A stretch of 64,000 bases of DNA from Streptomyces sp. NBC_00344. Its GTDB lineage: Bacteria; Actinomycetota; Actinomycetes; Streptomycetales; Streptomycetaceae. The stretch lies in the NCBI RefSeq assembly GCF_036088315.1, contig NZ_CP107996.1, forward strand, positions 2,004,501 through 2,068,500. The letters are read 5' to 3'. The position numbers and the translations under genes are program-made. Numbering within the stretch: position 1 is the first letter of the stretch; every line of letters begins with the position of its first letter. Below, piece by piece: positions 8,373-17,659 of the stretch. Below the pieces are notes generated by a model. The model searched no databases. It saw only the letters and a program-made list of their open reading frames with translations, and was not told the origin of the DNA.

Positions 8373-9043
8373 TCAGAGTGCTGGTCGTCGAGGACGACCG
8401 GGTGGCGGCGGACGCCCATGAGCTCTACGTCGGCCGGGTCCCGGGCTTCGCCGTGGCAGGAAAGGTCCACTCCGGAGCTGAGGCGGTACGCGCCTTGGAC
8501 CGTACGCCGGTCGACCTGCTCCTGCTCGATCTGCACCTCCCGGACGGACACGGCCTCCAACTGGTCCGCTCGCTGCGGACAGCGGGGCACACCGCCGATG
8601 TCATCGCCGTCACATCGGCGCGTGATCTGGCCGTGGTGCGCGAAGGGGTGTCGCTCGGCGTGGTGCAGTACGTACTGAAGCCGTTCACCTTCGCCACCCT
8701 CCGCGACCGGCTGGTGCGTTACGCCGAATTCCGCACGGCCGCCGCCGGCGAGGCGAGCGGGCAGGAAGAGGTGGACCGGGCGCTGGCCACCCTCCGGACA
8801 CCGCAGCCCTCCGCGCTCCCCAAGGGTCTGAGCGCCCCGACGCTCGAAGCGGTGATCCGTACGCTGCGGGCCGCGTCCGGCGGCGCCACCGCGACCGGCA
8901 CCGGTACCGAGGTCGGCATCTCGCGGATCACCGCCCGCCGGTATCTGGAGCATCTGGTCACCACCGGACGGGCCGCGCGCAGTCCGCAGTACGGGCAGAT
9001 CGGACGCCCGGAACTGCAGTACCGCTGGCTCAGCCGCCCGTGA
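8369..9043 (+). CDS. Response regulator, CitB/DcuR type
   Basis: A 224-residue regulator. The receiver domain (1-120) has the acidic pair E8 D9 D10, the phospho-acceptor D54 in LLLLDLHLPDG, and the conserved lysine in LKPF. The C-terminal part contains a short winged/helix-turn-helix segment (VGISRITARRYLEHLVTTGR then AARSPQYGQIGRPELQYRW), typical of the DcuR/CitB subgroup and not LuxR or OmpR. It is translationally coupled to the upstream kinase through an ATGA overlap. It probably activates the divergent dctA gene about 1.7 kb away, since there is no other transporter next to it. Confidence 0.9.
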   Translation: MIRVLVVEDDRVAADAHELYVGRVPGFAVAGKVHSGAEAVRALDRTPVDLLLLDLHLPDGHGLQLVRSLRTAGHTADVIAVTSARDLAVVREGVSLGVVQYVLKPFTFATLRDRLVRYAEFRTAAAGEASGQEEVDRALATLRTPQPSALPKGLSAPTLEAVIRTLRAASGGATATGTGTEVGISRITARRYLEHLVTTGRAARSPQYGQIGRPELQYRWLSRP

Positions 9044-9064
9044 ACCCACCGGGGAACGGGGCCG

Positions 9065-9118
9065 ATAACAACGTTGTCATGCACGGGCATTGACCTTCGA
9101 ATCGGCCCCGCCTTACGT
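9065..9118 (+). promoter_or_regulatory. Promoter and LacI-like operator of the sugar ABC operon
   Basis: TTGACC (9090-9095) and TTACGT (9113-9118) are spaced 17 bp apart and form a good vegetative-type promoter. Immediately upstream, ATAACAACGTTGTCAT (9065-9080) is a near-perfect palindrome around ACAACGTTGT with a CG centre, the look of LacI-family operators. No LacI-family gene is seen in the window, so the regulator would be encoded elsewhere. Confidence 0.55.
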
Positions 9119-9166
9119 TCGCCGGGCAGCCGCTGATCGCGGTTCGCGCCTGAGGAGGTCGTGCCC

Positions 9167-10531
9167 GTGCGCCCCACCGCCCCGCTGATCCTCGCTGCCG
9201 CAGCCACCGTCATCGCGGCGGGTTCGCTCACCGCCTGTGGCAGTGGTTCCGGCAGCGATCCGGACACCGTGCGGATCGCGTATCAGCGATCCACCAGCAA
9301 CAAAGTACGCATCATGGACAACTATCTCGCCACGGTGAAGAAGGACTTCGAGAAGGCCAATCCGGGCAAGAAGGTCAAGCTTCTGCCGATCCAGGCCGAC
9401 GAGAACGCCTACTACACCAAGATCCAGCAGATGATGCGCTCCCCGAAGACCGCCCCCGACCTGGTCTACGAGGACACCTTCCTGATCAACTCGGACATCA
9501 AGAGCGGCTATCTGGCGCCGATCGACAAGTACCTCGACGCGTGGCCGGGTTGGGACCACTTCGTACCGACGGCCAAGACCGCGGCCAAGGCCCAGGACGG
9601 CAAGACGTACGGAGTCCCCGACGGGACCGACACCCGGGGCCTCTGGTTCAACAAGGAGATCTTCAAGAAGGCCGGGCTGCCGGAGAACTGGCAGCCCAAG
9701 AGCTGGGCGGAGATCCTCGACGCGGCACGCACCATCAAGAAGAAGGTGCCGGGCAGCATCCCGCTGAACGTCTACACCGGCAAGGGCCCCGGTGAAGCCG
9801 CGGTGATGCAGGGCTTCGAGATGCTGCTGTACGGCACGGGCGCCGACCCCCTGTACGACGCGAAGCAGCGCAAGTGGGTCGCCGGCGGCAAGGGATTCAA
9901 GGACTCGCTGGACTTCGTGCACACCGTCTTCAAGGAGAGGCTCGGCCCCGAGCAGTCCGACGCGCTGGACCCGAACGTCGGAACGCAGGTGCAGACCGAA
10001 TGGCTGCCCGACTCCAAGCTGGCCATCGATCTGGACGGTTCCTGGCTCGGCAACCAGTGGCTGCCGACCGGCGGCAAGCCATGGCCGGCGTGGTCGAAGG
10101 TGATGGGCCAGGCGGCGATGCCCACCCAGAACGGCCAGGCACCCGGCACGGTGTCCATGTCGGGCGGCTGGACCTGGTCGATCCCCAGCAAGTCCAGGAA
10201 CACGGACCTGGCCTGGAAGATGATCCAGCAGTTGCAGACGCAGAAGAACGCCGTGAAGTGGACGGTCCAGGGTGCCCAGATCGCGGTCCGCGACGACGTC
10301 GCCAAGGATCCGGAGTATCTGAAGTCCAGTCCCGGGGTGACCTTCTTCACGAGTCTGGTGAAGAACACGCACTACCGGCCCGCCCTCCCCGTCTACCCGC
10401 AGGTGTCGTCGGCCATCGGCGACGCGATGGAGTCAGTGACGACGGGCGACGCCTCACCCGAAGCGGCGGCGAAGACATACGACGACCAGCTGAAGACGGC
10501 CGTCGGCGACGCCATCGTCAGCAAGGGATGA
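9167..10531 (+). CDS. ABC sugar transporter, substrate-binding lipoprotein
   Basis: A 454-residue extracellular solute-binding protein of the sugar (family 1) class. A lipoprotein signal peptide ends in the lipobox LTAC followed by GSGSGSD, so the mature protein is tethered to the outer face of the membrane. The body has the usual motifs, for example APDLVYEDTFLINSDIKSGY and GVPDGTDTRGLWFNKEIFKK. GTG at 9167 is preferred to GTG at 9161 because AGGAGG at 9152-9157 is then properly spaced. It overlaps the first permease gene by 4 bases. No ATPase follows; in Streptomyces such importers are often energised by the shared ATPase MsiK encoded elsewhere. The sugar is not predictable. Confidence 0.9.
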   Translation: MRPTAPLILAAAATVIAAGSLTACGSGSGSDPDTVRIAYQRSTSNKVRIMDNYLATVKKDFEKANPGKKVKLLPIQADENAYYTKIQQMMRSPKTAPDLVYEDTFLINSDIKSGYLAPIDKYLDAWPGWDHFVPTAKTAAKAQDGKTYGVPDGTDTRGLWFNKEIFKKAGLPENWQPKSWAEILDAARTIKKKVPGSIPLNVYTGKGPGEAAVMQGFEMLLYGTGADPLYDAKQRKWVAGGKGFKDSLDFVHTVFKERLGPEQSDALDPNVGTQVQTEWLPDSKLAIDLDGSWLGNQWLPTGGKPWPAWSKVMGQAAMPTQNGQAPGTVSMSGGWTWSIPSKSRNTDLAWKMIQQLQTQKNAVKWTVQGAQIAVRDDVAKDPEYLKSSPGVTFFTSLVKNTHYRPALPVYPQVSSAIGDAMESVTTGDASPEAAAKTYDDQLKTAVGDAIVSKG

Positions 10532-11400
10532 GCAGCACACTGCGCAGGGGCGGCCCGCTCGGCTGGCTGCCCCTCACCCCCGCCGTCCTTCTGCTGCTGG
10601 TCTTCCTCGCGGGGCCCATCGGCTACTGCGTCTACATCGCGTTCACCAACATGCAGCTGACCGGGACCTCGTCGACCGACTTCGTCGGGCTGGCGAACTT
10701 CCGCCGTGCCTTCAGCGACGTGAACTTCCGCAACGCGGTCTGGCTGACGCTGGTGTTCACCGTCATTTCGTCGATCCTCGGGCAGAACAGCCTGGGCATG
10801 GCGCTGGCCGCTCTGATGCGCCGGGCATCCAAACCCGTCCGCACCGTCACCGGGATCTTCGTGATCGCCGCCTGGGTGCTCCCGGAGATCGTCGCCGCGT
10901 TCCTGCTGTACGCCTTCTTCCGCCGCGAGGGCACGCTCAACGCGATCCTCGGATGGCTCCATCTCCCGACCCAGAACTGGCTCTACACGCTGCCCATCCT
11001 GGCCGTCTCGTTCGCCAACGTCTGGCGCGGCACCGCGTTCTCGATGCTCATCTACTCGGCTGCTCTCAACGAGATACCGCAGGACGTCACGGAGGCCGCC
11101 GAGATGGACGGCGCGACGGGGCTGCGGCGCTTCTGGCACATCACCCTGCCCATGATCCGCCGCTCCATCGCCACCAATCTGATGCTCAACACCCTGCAGA
11201 CCCTGTCGGTCTTCGGACTGATCTGGGCGATGACCCGCGGCGGGCCAGGCAACCGCAGCGAGACCCTGCCCGTTTTCATGTACGACCAGGCGTTCCTCAA
11301 GAGCTTCATCGGCTACGGCACCGCCGTAGCCCTTCTGCTGCTGTTGATCAGCTCGCTCTTCTCGGCCGTCTATCTGCGCCTGATCAAGACGGAGGTGTGA
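10528..11400 (+). CDS. ABC sugar transporter permease 1
   Basis: A 290-residue MalF/LacF-type permease with six predicted membrane segments, the first at WLPLTPAVLLLLVFLAGPIG. The cytoplasmic EAA loop that contacts the ATPase is clear (EAAEMDGATGLRRFWHITLP). The start ATG overlaps the stop of the binding-protein gene (ATGA). The next permease starts 2 bases after this stop, so the three genes form one tightly coupled operon. Confidence 0.92.
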   Translation: MSSTLRRGGPLGWLPLTPAVLLLLVFLAGPIGYCVYIAFTNMQLTGTSSTDFVGLANFRRAFSDVNFRNAVWLTLVFTVISSILGQNSLGMALAALMRRASKPVRTVTGIFVIAAWVLPEIVAAFLLYAFFRREGTLNAILGWLHLPTQNWLYTLPILAVSFANVWRGTAFSMLIYSAALNEIPQDVTEAAEMDGATGLRRFWHITLPMIRRSIATNLMLNTLQTLSVFGLIWAMTRGGPGNRSETLPVFMYDQAFLKSFIGYGTAVALLLLLISSLFSAVYLRLIKTEV

Positions 11401-11401
11401 G

Positions 11402-12235
11402 GTGTCCATGCGCCGCCGTACCACCGAACGTCTGGCCATCGACGCCGCTCTGCTGGTGCTCGCCGCGGCCTTCGCGGTACCACTCGTATGGCTGGTCCTG
11501 GCCTCGGTCGACCCGCTCGCCGGGCTGCGCGTCCGCATCCCGCACAGCCCCGGACTGTCCAACTTCACCGGAGTGCTCAACGAGGAGATCACCTTCCGGC
11601 CGATGCTCAACAGTCTGCTGCTGTGCGGCAGCGCGACCGCGCTGACCGTCGCCGCGGCCGCGCTGGCCGCGTATCCCCTCTCGCGTTACAGGTCGCGCTT
11701 CAACCGTCCGTTCCTGCTGACGATCCTGTTCACCACCTGTCTGCCGATCACCGCGATCATGGTTCCGGTCTATGCGCTGTTCGTGCAGACCGATCTCATC
11801 GACACCATGTACGGCACCGCGCTCTTCATGTGCACCTCTCAACTCCCCTTTGCCATCTGGCTGATGAAGAACTTCATGGACGGCGTTCCGATGGTTCTCG
11901 AGGAGGCGGCCTGGACCGACGGCGCCGGTGCGATGCAGACCCTGCGACGGGTGGTGCTGCCGCTGATGGGTCCGGGCGTCATGGTGGTGACGATCTTCAG
12001 CTTCATCATGATGTGGGGGAACTTCTTCGTCCCGTTCATGCTGCTGCTCACGCCGGAACAGCTGCCCGCTTCGGTCTCGATCTACAACTTCTTCGGCAAC
12101 CGGACGGGGCAGGTGGCGTTCGGGGAGCTCGCCGCGTTCTCGATCATCTACTCCACCCCCGTGGTGCTGCTCTACATCCTGATCTCCCGCAGGCTGGGCG
12201 GCGGGTTCGCCCTGGGCGGTGCGGTCAAGGGGTGA
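11402..12235 (+). CDS. ABC sugar transporter permease 2
   Basis: A 277-residue MalG-type permease, second half of the importer channel. Its EAA loop is EEAAWTDGAGAMQTLRRVVL followed by PLMGPG. The frame may begin at GTG 11402 or at ATG 11408; GGAGG lies at the end of the preceding gene and could serve either. It ends the operon: an unrelated regulator with its own promoter follows. There is no glycosidase gene next to the transporter, which leaves the substrate open. Confidence 0.92.
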   Translation: MSMRRRTTERLAIDAALLVLAAAFAVPLVWLVLASVDPLAGLRVRIPHSPGLSNFTGVLNEEITFRPMLNSLLLCGSATALTVAAAALAAYPLSRYRSRFNRPFLLTILFTTCLPITAIMVPVYALFVQTDLIDTMYGTALFMCTSQLPFAIWLMKNFMDGVPMVLEEAAWTDGAGAMQTLRRVVLPLMGPGVMVVTIFSFIMMWGNFFVPFMLLLTPEQLPASVSIYNFFGNRTGQVAFGELAAFSIIYSTPVVLLYILISRRLGGGFALGGAVKG

Positions 12236-12313
12236 CCTGACAGTGTGGACACATGGTGAGACGGTGTGAACAAACCGTATTCACCGGAGGGCATATGCCC
12301 TTATCTTGTGCCC

Positions 12314-12982
12314 GTGCACCAGACCCCGCCCTTCGATGCCTCTGCCGCACGCCGCCTGCGTGAAGCCCTCGGCATGGCTCCCGGCCATGTCGCCTACGGG
12401 CTGCGTGCCCAGTACGGCCTTTCCGCCACTCCGGACCTGGTGGCCGCCTGGGAACGCGGCCTGCAGTCCCCGACGTCCCGTGAACTGACAGCACTGGCAG
12501 GTGTGCTGTGGTGCTCCCCGGGGGAACTCCTGGTCGCTGCCATCACCCTGCGTGAGCACCGGCTGGCCCACGGCCTGGCGCCGGAGGACCTGGCACGGCA
12601 GGTCGGGATGGATGTTCCCGGGTATCTGAAGAGCGAGGAGTCGGGACGCTGGCGCGGCAACGAACGCCAGTCGATGGCGCTCAAGGAGGCGCTCTCCCTC
12701 ACTCCGGCGGAATTCCTGACGGCCACCGGCCGTGACGGCGAGCTGGCCGATGTGCTGCGCCGAGCGGTGACCACGCGCTGGCAGGCCCATGTACGGCCCA
12801 CGGCCAAGCTGGTGCCGCTGCCCAGACCGCGGATCGAGGGCGCGCTCGAGCAGCTGCACTCCGACTACCAGGCGCAGATGGTGACCACACTCAGCTGGGG
12901 CGCCGCCGCCGGTTCGGGCGACGAGGGACGCACCTTCCTCGACGGGATCGTTCCGCGCTTCTGGGAGATCACCCAGAGCTGA
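12314..12982 (+). CDS. Helix-turn-helix (XRE-like) DNA-binding protein
   Basis: A 222-residue protein with what look like two XRE-like helix-turn-helix units. The first covers about residues 10-75 (RRLREALGMAPGHVAYGLRA, then LVAAWERGLQSPTSRELTAL). The second covers about 80-140 (LREHRLAHGLAPEDLARQVG, then GYLKSEESGRWRGNERQSMA). The C-terminal half has no recognised effector domain. The GTG at 12314 lies 6 bases after TATCTT (12302-12307), with TTCACC 16 bp upstream of that, so a leaderless transcript is likely. An in-frame GTG at 12308 and one at 12266 are alternatives. It is convergent with pfkA and does not appear to belong to the sugar operon. Its targets are unknown. Confidence 0.75.
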   Translation: MHQTPPFDASAARRLREALGMAPGHVAYGLRAQYGLSATPDLVAAWERGLQSPTSRELTALAGVLWCSPGELLVAAITLREHRLAHGLAPEDLARQVGMDVPGYLKSEESGRWRGNERQSMALKEALSLTPAEFLTATGRDGELADVLRRAVTTRWQAHVRPTAKLVPLPRPRIEGALEQLHSDYQAQMVTTLSWGAAAGSGDEGRTFLDGIVPRFWEITQS

Positions 12983-13048
12983 GGGCTGTCCGTTGTTCCC
13001 CGGCAGGCCGCCGCCGCACGACGCGACGGTCGGCCGGGATGGGCCTCG

Positions 13049-14074
13049 TCAGAAGACCGATTCCGCCTCGTACATACGACTCGGGTCGACCGTCTTCAGG
13101 TGGGTGACCGCATCCGCCAGCGGCACCATCGAGATGTCCGTGCCGCGCAACGCCGTCATGTTGCCGAAGTCCCCGCGGTGCACCGCCTCCACGGCGTGCC
13201 AGCCGAAGCGGGTCGCCAGCACCCGGTCGTACGCGGTGGGGGTACCGCCTCGCTGCACATGGCCGAGGATGACCGGGCGGGCCTCCTTGCCGAGACGGCT
13301 CTCCAGTTCGATGGCCAGGCGGGTACCGATACCGGCGAAGCGTTCATGGCCGTACTGGTCGATGACGCCCTTCTCGTAGGGCATGGAGCCCTCGGCCGGG
13401 TGCGCCCCCTCGGCCACACAGATCACCGCGAACCGCTTGCCGCGGGCGAAGCGCTCCTCGACCATCTTGACCAGGTCGTCGACCTCGAAGTGCCGCTCGG
13501 GGAGACAGATTCCGTGGGCGCCGCCCGCCATTCCGGACTCCAGGGCGATCCAGCCGGCGTGCCGGCCCATCACCTCGACGACCATCACCCGCTGGTGCGA
13601 CTCGGCGGTGGTCTTCAGACGGTCGATGGCCTCGGTCGCTACCCCGACCGCGGTGTCGAAACCGAAGGTGCGGTCGGTACCCGAGATGTCGTTGTCGATG
13701 GTCTTCGGGACACCCACCACCGGCATACCGGCGTCGGAGAGCATCCGGGCGGCGGTGAGAGTGCCCTCGCCCCCGATGGGGATCAGGGCGTCGATGCCGT
13801 AGCGCCTGGTCAGCTCGGCGCAGTTCTCCGCCGCCTCGCGCAGCCGGTCGCGCTCGAGGCGGGCCGAGCCGAGGATCGTGCCACCACGGGCGAGGATGCC
13901 GCTGACCTCGTTGAGGTGGAGCGGCCGGTAGTGGCCGTCGAGCAGGCCCTTGAAGCCGTCCTCGAATCCGATGATCTCGTCGTTGTGGCCGGTCACTGCG
14001 CGGTGCACAACCGAGCGGATGACCGCGTTCAGGCCGGGGCAGTCGCCGCCTGCGGTGAGGACTCCGATGCGCAT
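13049..14074 (-). CDS. pfkA: 6-phosphofructokinase
   Basis: A 341-residue phosphofructokinase that phosphorylates fructose 6-phosphate to fructose 1,6-bisphosphate in glycolysis. The glycine-rich start (GGDCPGLN, 9-16), GGEGT (101-105) and the catalytic loop PKTIDNDI with D127 are intact. The two residues that separate donor types are G104, as in ATP-dependent enzymes, and K124, as in pyrophosphate-dependent enzymes. That mixed G/K pair is known from ATP-dependent actinomycete enzymes, so ATP is the likely donor. The ATG at 14074 has an AGGAG-like site about 10 bases upstream. It is divergent from pta. Confidence 0.95.
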   Translation of the reverse strand: MRIGVLTAGGDCPGLNAVIRSVVHRAVTGHNDEIIGFEDGFKGLLDGHYRPLHLNEVSGILARGGTILGSARLERDRLREAAENCAELTRRYGIDALIPIGGEGTLTAARMLSDAGMPVVGVPKTIDNDISGTDRTFGFDTAVGVATEAIDRLKTTAESHQRVMVVEVMGRHAGWIALESGMAGGAHGICLPERHFEVDDLVKMVEERFARGKRFAVICVAEGAHPAEGSMPYEKGVIDQYGHERFAGIGTRLAIELESRLGKEARPVILGHVQRGGTPTAYDRVLATRFGWHAVEAVHRGDFGNMTALRGTDISMVPLADAVTHLKTVDPSRMYEAESVF

Positions 14075-14291
14075 CGTGCTGTGTCTCCTGCTCCTAGCGG
14101 TACATGTGAGCCGGCCCGATTCTTCCACGGCCCGCCCGGCCGGCGCCTTTACCGCCACTCCGCGGACAGGCGACCCGACAGGGCCCGAGGGTACTGTCAA
14201 GAGGGCGCGCCCGGCCTCAGGGGCTGACGGGGACCGGCCGGGAAGGCGCCCGTCGGACCACACCCCGAGAAGAGAAGGACGGAGAACACGC

Positions 14292-16373
14292 GTGACGCGC
14301 AGCGTGTACGTGACCGGGATCGATCGCGGCGACGGCCGCCAGGTCGTCGAGCTGGGGATCATGGAACTCCTGACCCGCCAGGTGGACCGGGTGGGAGTCT
14401 TCCGGCCACTGGTGCACGACGGACCCGACCGTATGTTCGAGCTGCTGAGGTCGCGTTACCGGCTGAGCCAGGACCCGGCGTCGGTCTACGGAATGGACTA
14501 TCACGAGGCCTCCGCCCTCCAGGCGGAGCAGGGCACCGACGAACTCGTCTCCCGGCTCGTCGGCCGCTTCCACGAGGCGGCCAGGGGGTACGAGGTGGTG
14601 CTCGTGCTGGGTACCGACTTCTCCGGCACCCAGCTGCCCGACGAGCTGGCGCTCAATGCCAGGCTCGCCAACGAATTCGGCGCATCGGTGATCCCGGTCG
14701 TCGGCGGCAAGGGTCAGACGGCCGATTCCGTGAGCGCCGAGGTCCGCAACGCCCACCGCGCCTATCAGGCGCTCGGCTGTGATGTCATCACCATGGTCGC
14801 CAACCGGGTCGCCCCCGGGGACCGCGGGACCGTCGCCGAGCAGCTGGCCTCGCAGCTGTCCGTGTCCTGCTCGGTCCTGCCCGACGAGCCGGCCCTGGCG
14901 GCGCCGACCGTCGCCCAGATCACCGGCGCGCTGGGCGGAACGGTTCTGCTCGGGGACGACGCGGGGCTCGCCCGGGACGCGCTGGACTTCGTCTTCGGCG
15001 GAGCGATGCTGCCCAACTTCCTCAACGCGCTGACGCCGGGCTGCCTGGTGGTGACCCCCGGCGACCGTGCCGACCTGGTGGTGGGCTCGCTCGCCGCGCA
15101 CAGCGCGGGGACCCCTCCGATAGCCGGGGTGCTGCTGACCCTGAACGAGCGCCCCGGCCAGGGCATCCTCACACTCGCCGACCGGCTCGCGCCCGGCACC
15201 CCGGTGGTCGCGGTCACCGGGGGCTCATTCCCCACCGCCGGTGAACTCTTCGCCCTGGAAGGCCGGATGACGGCGCAGACCCCCCGGAAGGCGGAGACCG
15301 CGCTGGGTCTCTTCGAGCGCCATGTGGACACCGGGGAGCTGCTGAACAGGCTCTCGGTGGCCCGCAGCGGCCGGGTCACCCCGATGATGTTCGAGCACGA
15401 GCTCCTGGAGACCGCGCGCGCCGTCCGCCGCCGGGTGGTGCTGCCCGAAGGCACCGAGGAGCGGGTGCTGCGGGCCGCTGATGTGCTGCTGCGCCGCCGG
15501 GTCTGCGATCTGACGCTGCTGGGCAATGTGGACGCCGTCCGCAAGAAGGCCGCCGATCTGGGCATCGATCTCTCCCGGGCCGACGTCGTGGATCCTGAGA
15601 CCTCCGAACTGCGGCAACGCTTCGCCGAGGTGTACGCGAAACTGCGGGAGCACAAGGGCGTCACCTTCGAACTCGCCCACGACGTGGTCGCCGATGTGTC
15701 GTACTTCGGCACGCTCATGGTCCAGGAGGGGCTCGCCGACGGCATGGTGTCGGGCGCCGTGCACTCCACGGCGGCGACCATCAGGCCCGCCTTCGAGATC
15801 ATCAAGACCAAGCCCACCGCCTCGATCGTCTCCTCGGTGTTCTTCATGTGCCTGGCCGACAAGGTCCTGGTGTACGGGGACTGCGCCGTCAACCCGGACC
15901 CCGACGCCGAACAGCTCGCGGACATCGCGATCCAGGCGGCCGCCACCGCGGCCCGGTTCGGGGTGGAACCACGGATCGCGATGCTCTCGTACTCGACCGG
16001 CACATCGGGCTCGGGGGCGGACGTCGACAAGGTGCGCCAGGCCACCGAAATGGTCAGGTCCGCGCGGCCGGACCTGAAGATCGAGGGACCGATCCAGTAC
16101 GACGCGGCGGTCGAGCCGTCCGTCGCCGCCACCAAGCTGCCGGGCTCCGATGTCGCAGGACAGGCCACCGTACTGATCTTCCCCGACCTCAACACGGGCA
16201 ACAACACCTACAAGGCAGTGCAGCGTTCGGCCGGCGCCGTCGCCGTGGGCCCGGTACTCCAGGGGCTGCGCAAGCCCGTCAACGACCTCTCACGCGGCGC
16301 CCTCGTCGAGGACATCGTCAACACGGTCGCGATCACCGCGATCCAGGCCCAGGGCCAGGAGGGCTCCGCATGA
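14292..16373 (+). CDS. pta: Phosphate acetyltransferase, long form
   Basis: A 693-residue enzyme interconverting acetyl-CoA and acetyl phosphate. It is the long three-domain form: an N-terminal P-loop-derived domain (about 1-200), a DRTGG domain (about 215-330) and the C-terminal catalytic PTA domain (about 370-690, containing VLPEGTEERVLRAADVLLRR and the late segment DLNTGNNTYKAVQRSAGAVA). The N-terminal extension is usually regulatory. The start is GTG at 14292 behind GGAG. It overlaps ackA by 4 bases, so the pair is co-translated for acetate overflow or acetate assimilation. Confidence 0.95.
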   Translation: MTRSVYVTGIDRGDGRQVVELGIMELLTRQVDRVGVFRPLVHDGPDRMFELLRSRYRLSQDPASVYGMDYHEASALQAEQGTDELVSRLVGRFHEAARGYEVVLVLGTDFSGTQLPDELALNARLANEFGASVIPVVGGKGQTADSVSAEVRNAHRAYQALGCDVITMVANRVAPGDRGTVAEQLASQLSVSCSVLPDEPALAAPTVAQITGALGGTVLLGDDAGLARDALDFVFGGAMLPNFLNALTPGCLVVTPGDRADLVVGSLAAHSAGTPPIAGVLLTLNERPGQGILTLADRLAPGTPVVAVTGGSFPTAGELFALEGRMTAQTPRKAETALGLFERHVDTGELLNRLSVARSGRVTPMMFEHELLETARAVRRRVVLPEGTEERVLRAADVLLRRRVCDLTLLGNVDAVRKKAADLGIDLSRADVVDPETSELRQRFAEVYAKLREHKGVTFELAHDVVADVSYFGTLMVQEGLADGMVSGAVHSTAATIRPAFEIIKTKPTASIVSSVFFMCLADKVLVYGDCAVNPDPDAEQLADIAIQAAATAARFGVEPRIAMLSYSTGTSGSGADVDKVRQATEMVRSARPDLKIEGPIQYDAAVEPSVAATKLPGSDVAGQATVLIFPDLNTGNNTYKAVQRSAGAVAVGPVLQGLRKPVNDLSRGALVEDIVNTVAITAIQAQGQEGSA

Positions 16374-17578
16374 CCGCCGCCACCCGCATCCTCGTCCTCA
16401 ACTCCGGCTCCTCGTCGGTGAAGTACCAGCTGCTCGACATGACGGACGCCTCCCGGCTCGCGGTCGGCCTGGTGGAGCGGATCGGTGAGCCGGCTTCCCG
16501 GTTCACGCACACACCGCTCTTCACCGGCGGAGAGACCCGGGTGAGGGCCGGAGCTGTGGCCGACCACGCGGCGGCCCTGGAGGCGGTCGCCGATGAGCTG
16601 GCCGCCGACGGGCTGGGGCTCGACTCCCCCGAGCTGGCCGCGATCGGCCACCGGGTGGTGCACGGCGGGCTGATGTTCACCGCACCGACGGTGGTGGACG
16701 ACGCGGTGCTCAAGGAGATCGAACGGCTGGTGCCGGTCGCCCCGCTGCACAACCCGGCCAACATCACCGGCATCCGGACCGCGCAGCAACTGCGCCCCGA
16801 TCTGCCGCAGGTCGCCGTATTCGACACCGCGTTCCACACGACCATGCCGGAATACGCAGCCCGCTACGCCATCGACGTGGAGACCGCGGACGCGCACCGC
16901 ATCCGCCGCTACGGCTTCCACGGCACCTCGCACGCCTATGTCTCCCGCAGGACCGCGGCCCTGCTCGGGAAGGCACCCGCGGACGTCAATGTCATCGTGC
17001 TGCACCTCGGCAACGGGGCTTCGGCATCGGCGGTGGCCGGCGGGGTCTGTGTGGACACCTCCATGGGGCTCACCCCCTTGGAGGGACTGGTGATGGGTAC
17101 ACGGTCCGGGGACACCGACCCGGCCGTGATCTTTCATCTGTCCCGGGTGGCCGGCATGTCGGTCGACGAGATCGATGTGCTGCTGAACAAGAAGAGCGGC
17201 CTGGTGGGGCTGTGCGGCGACAACGACATGCGAGAGATCGTGCGGCGCATCGACGAGGGTGACGAATCGGCCGGGCTGGCCTTCGCCATCTATGTGCAGC
17301 GGCTGAAGAAGTACATCGGCGCCTACGCGGCGGTGCTCGGCCGGGTCGACGCCGTGGCGTTCACCGCGGGCGTCGGCGAGAACTCGGCGCCCGTGCGCGA
17401 AGCGGCCGTCGCGGGCCTCGAACTGCTGGGGCTTGCGGTGGATCCCGGGCTCAATGCCGTACGTTCCGACGAGGCCCGGCTGATCTCCCCGGCGCACTCC
17501 CGGGTGGCCGTGGCCGTGGTCCCGACGGACGAAGAACTTGAAATTGCACAACAGGTCTACGCCCTGGTCAACGGCTGA
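16370..17578 (+). CDS. ackA: Acetate kinase
   Basis: A 402-residue enzyme of the acetokinase family that converts acetyl phosphate and ADP to acetate and ATP, or the reverse. Conserved segments are NSGSSSVKY at the N-terminus, GHRVVHGG, TAFHTTMP, GFHGTSH, HLGNGAS, MGLTPLEGLVMGTRSGD and FTAGVGENS, which include the nucleotide- and acetate-binding residues. The ATG overlaps the pta stop as ATGA. About 80 bases separate it from pyk, which has its own promoter. Confidence 0.96.
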   Translation: MTAATRILVLNSGSSSVKYQLLDMTDASRLAVGLVERIGEPASRFTHTPLFTGGETRVRAGAVADHAAALEAVADELAADGLGLDSPELAAIGHRVVHGGLMFTAPTVVDDAVLKEIERLVPVAPLHNPANITGIRTAQQLRPDLPQVAVFDTAFHTTMPEYAARYAIDVETADAHRIRRYGFHGTSHAYVSRRTAALLGKAPADVNVIVLHLGNGASASAVAGGVCVDTSMGLTPLEGLVMGTRSGDTDPAVIFHLSRVAGMSVDEIDVLLNKKSGLVGLCGDNDMREIVRRIDEGDESAGLAFAIYVQRLKKYIGAYAAVLGRVDAVAFTAGVGENSAPVREAAVAGLELLGLAVDPGLNAVRSDEARLISPAHSRVAVAVVPTDEELEIAQQVYALVNG

Positions 17579-17659
17579 CACCTGAGCGCCATCCCGCCCA
17601 TTTGTACTTTCCACCAGACGGAATATTCCGCAGCGAAACAAACCGATAGGATCCGCCTC

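Noticed and set aside
14765-16207. 480-residue reverse frame opposite pta.
   Set aside because: Ser/Thr/Arg-rich shadow of a well-conserved gene on the other strand.
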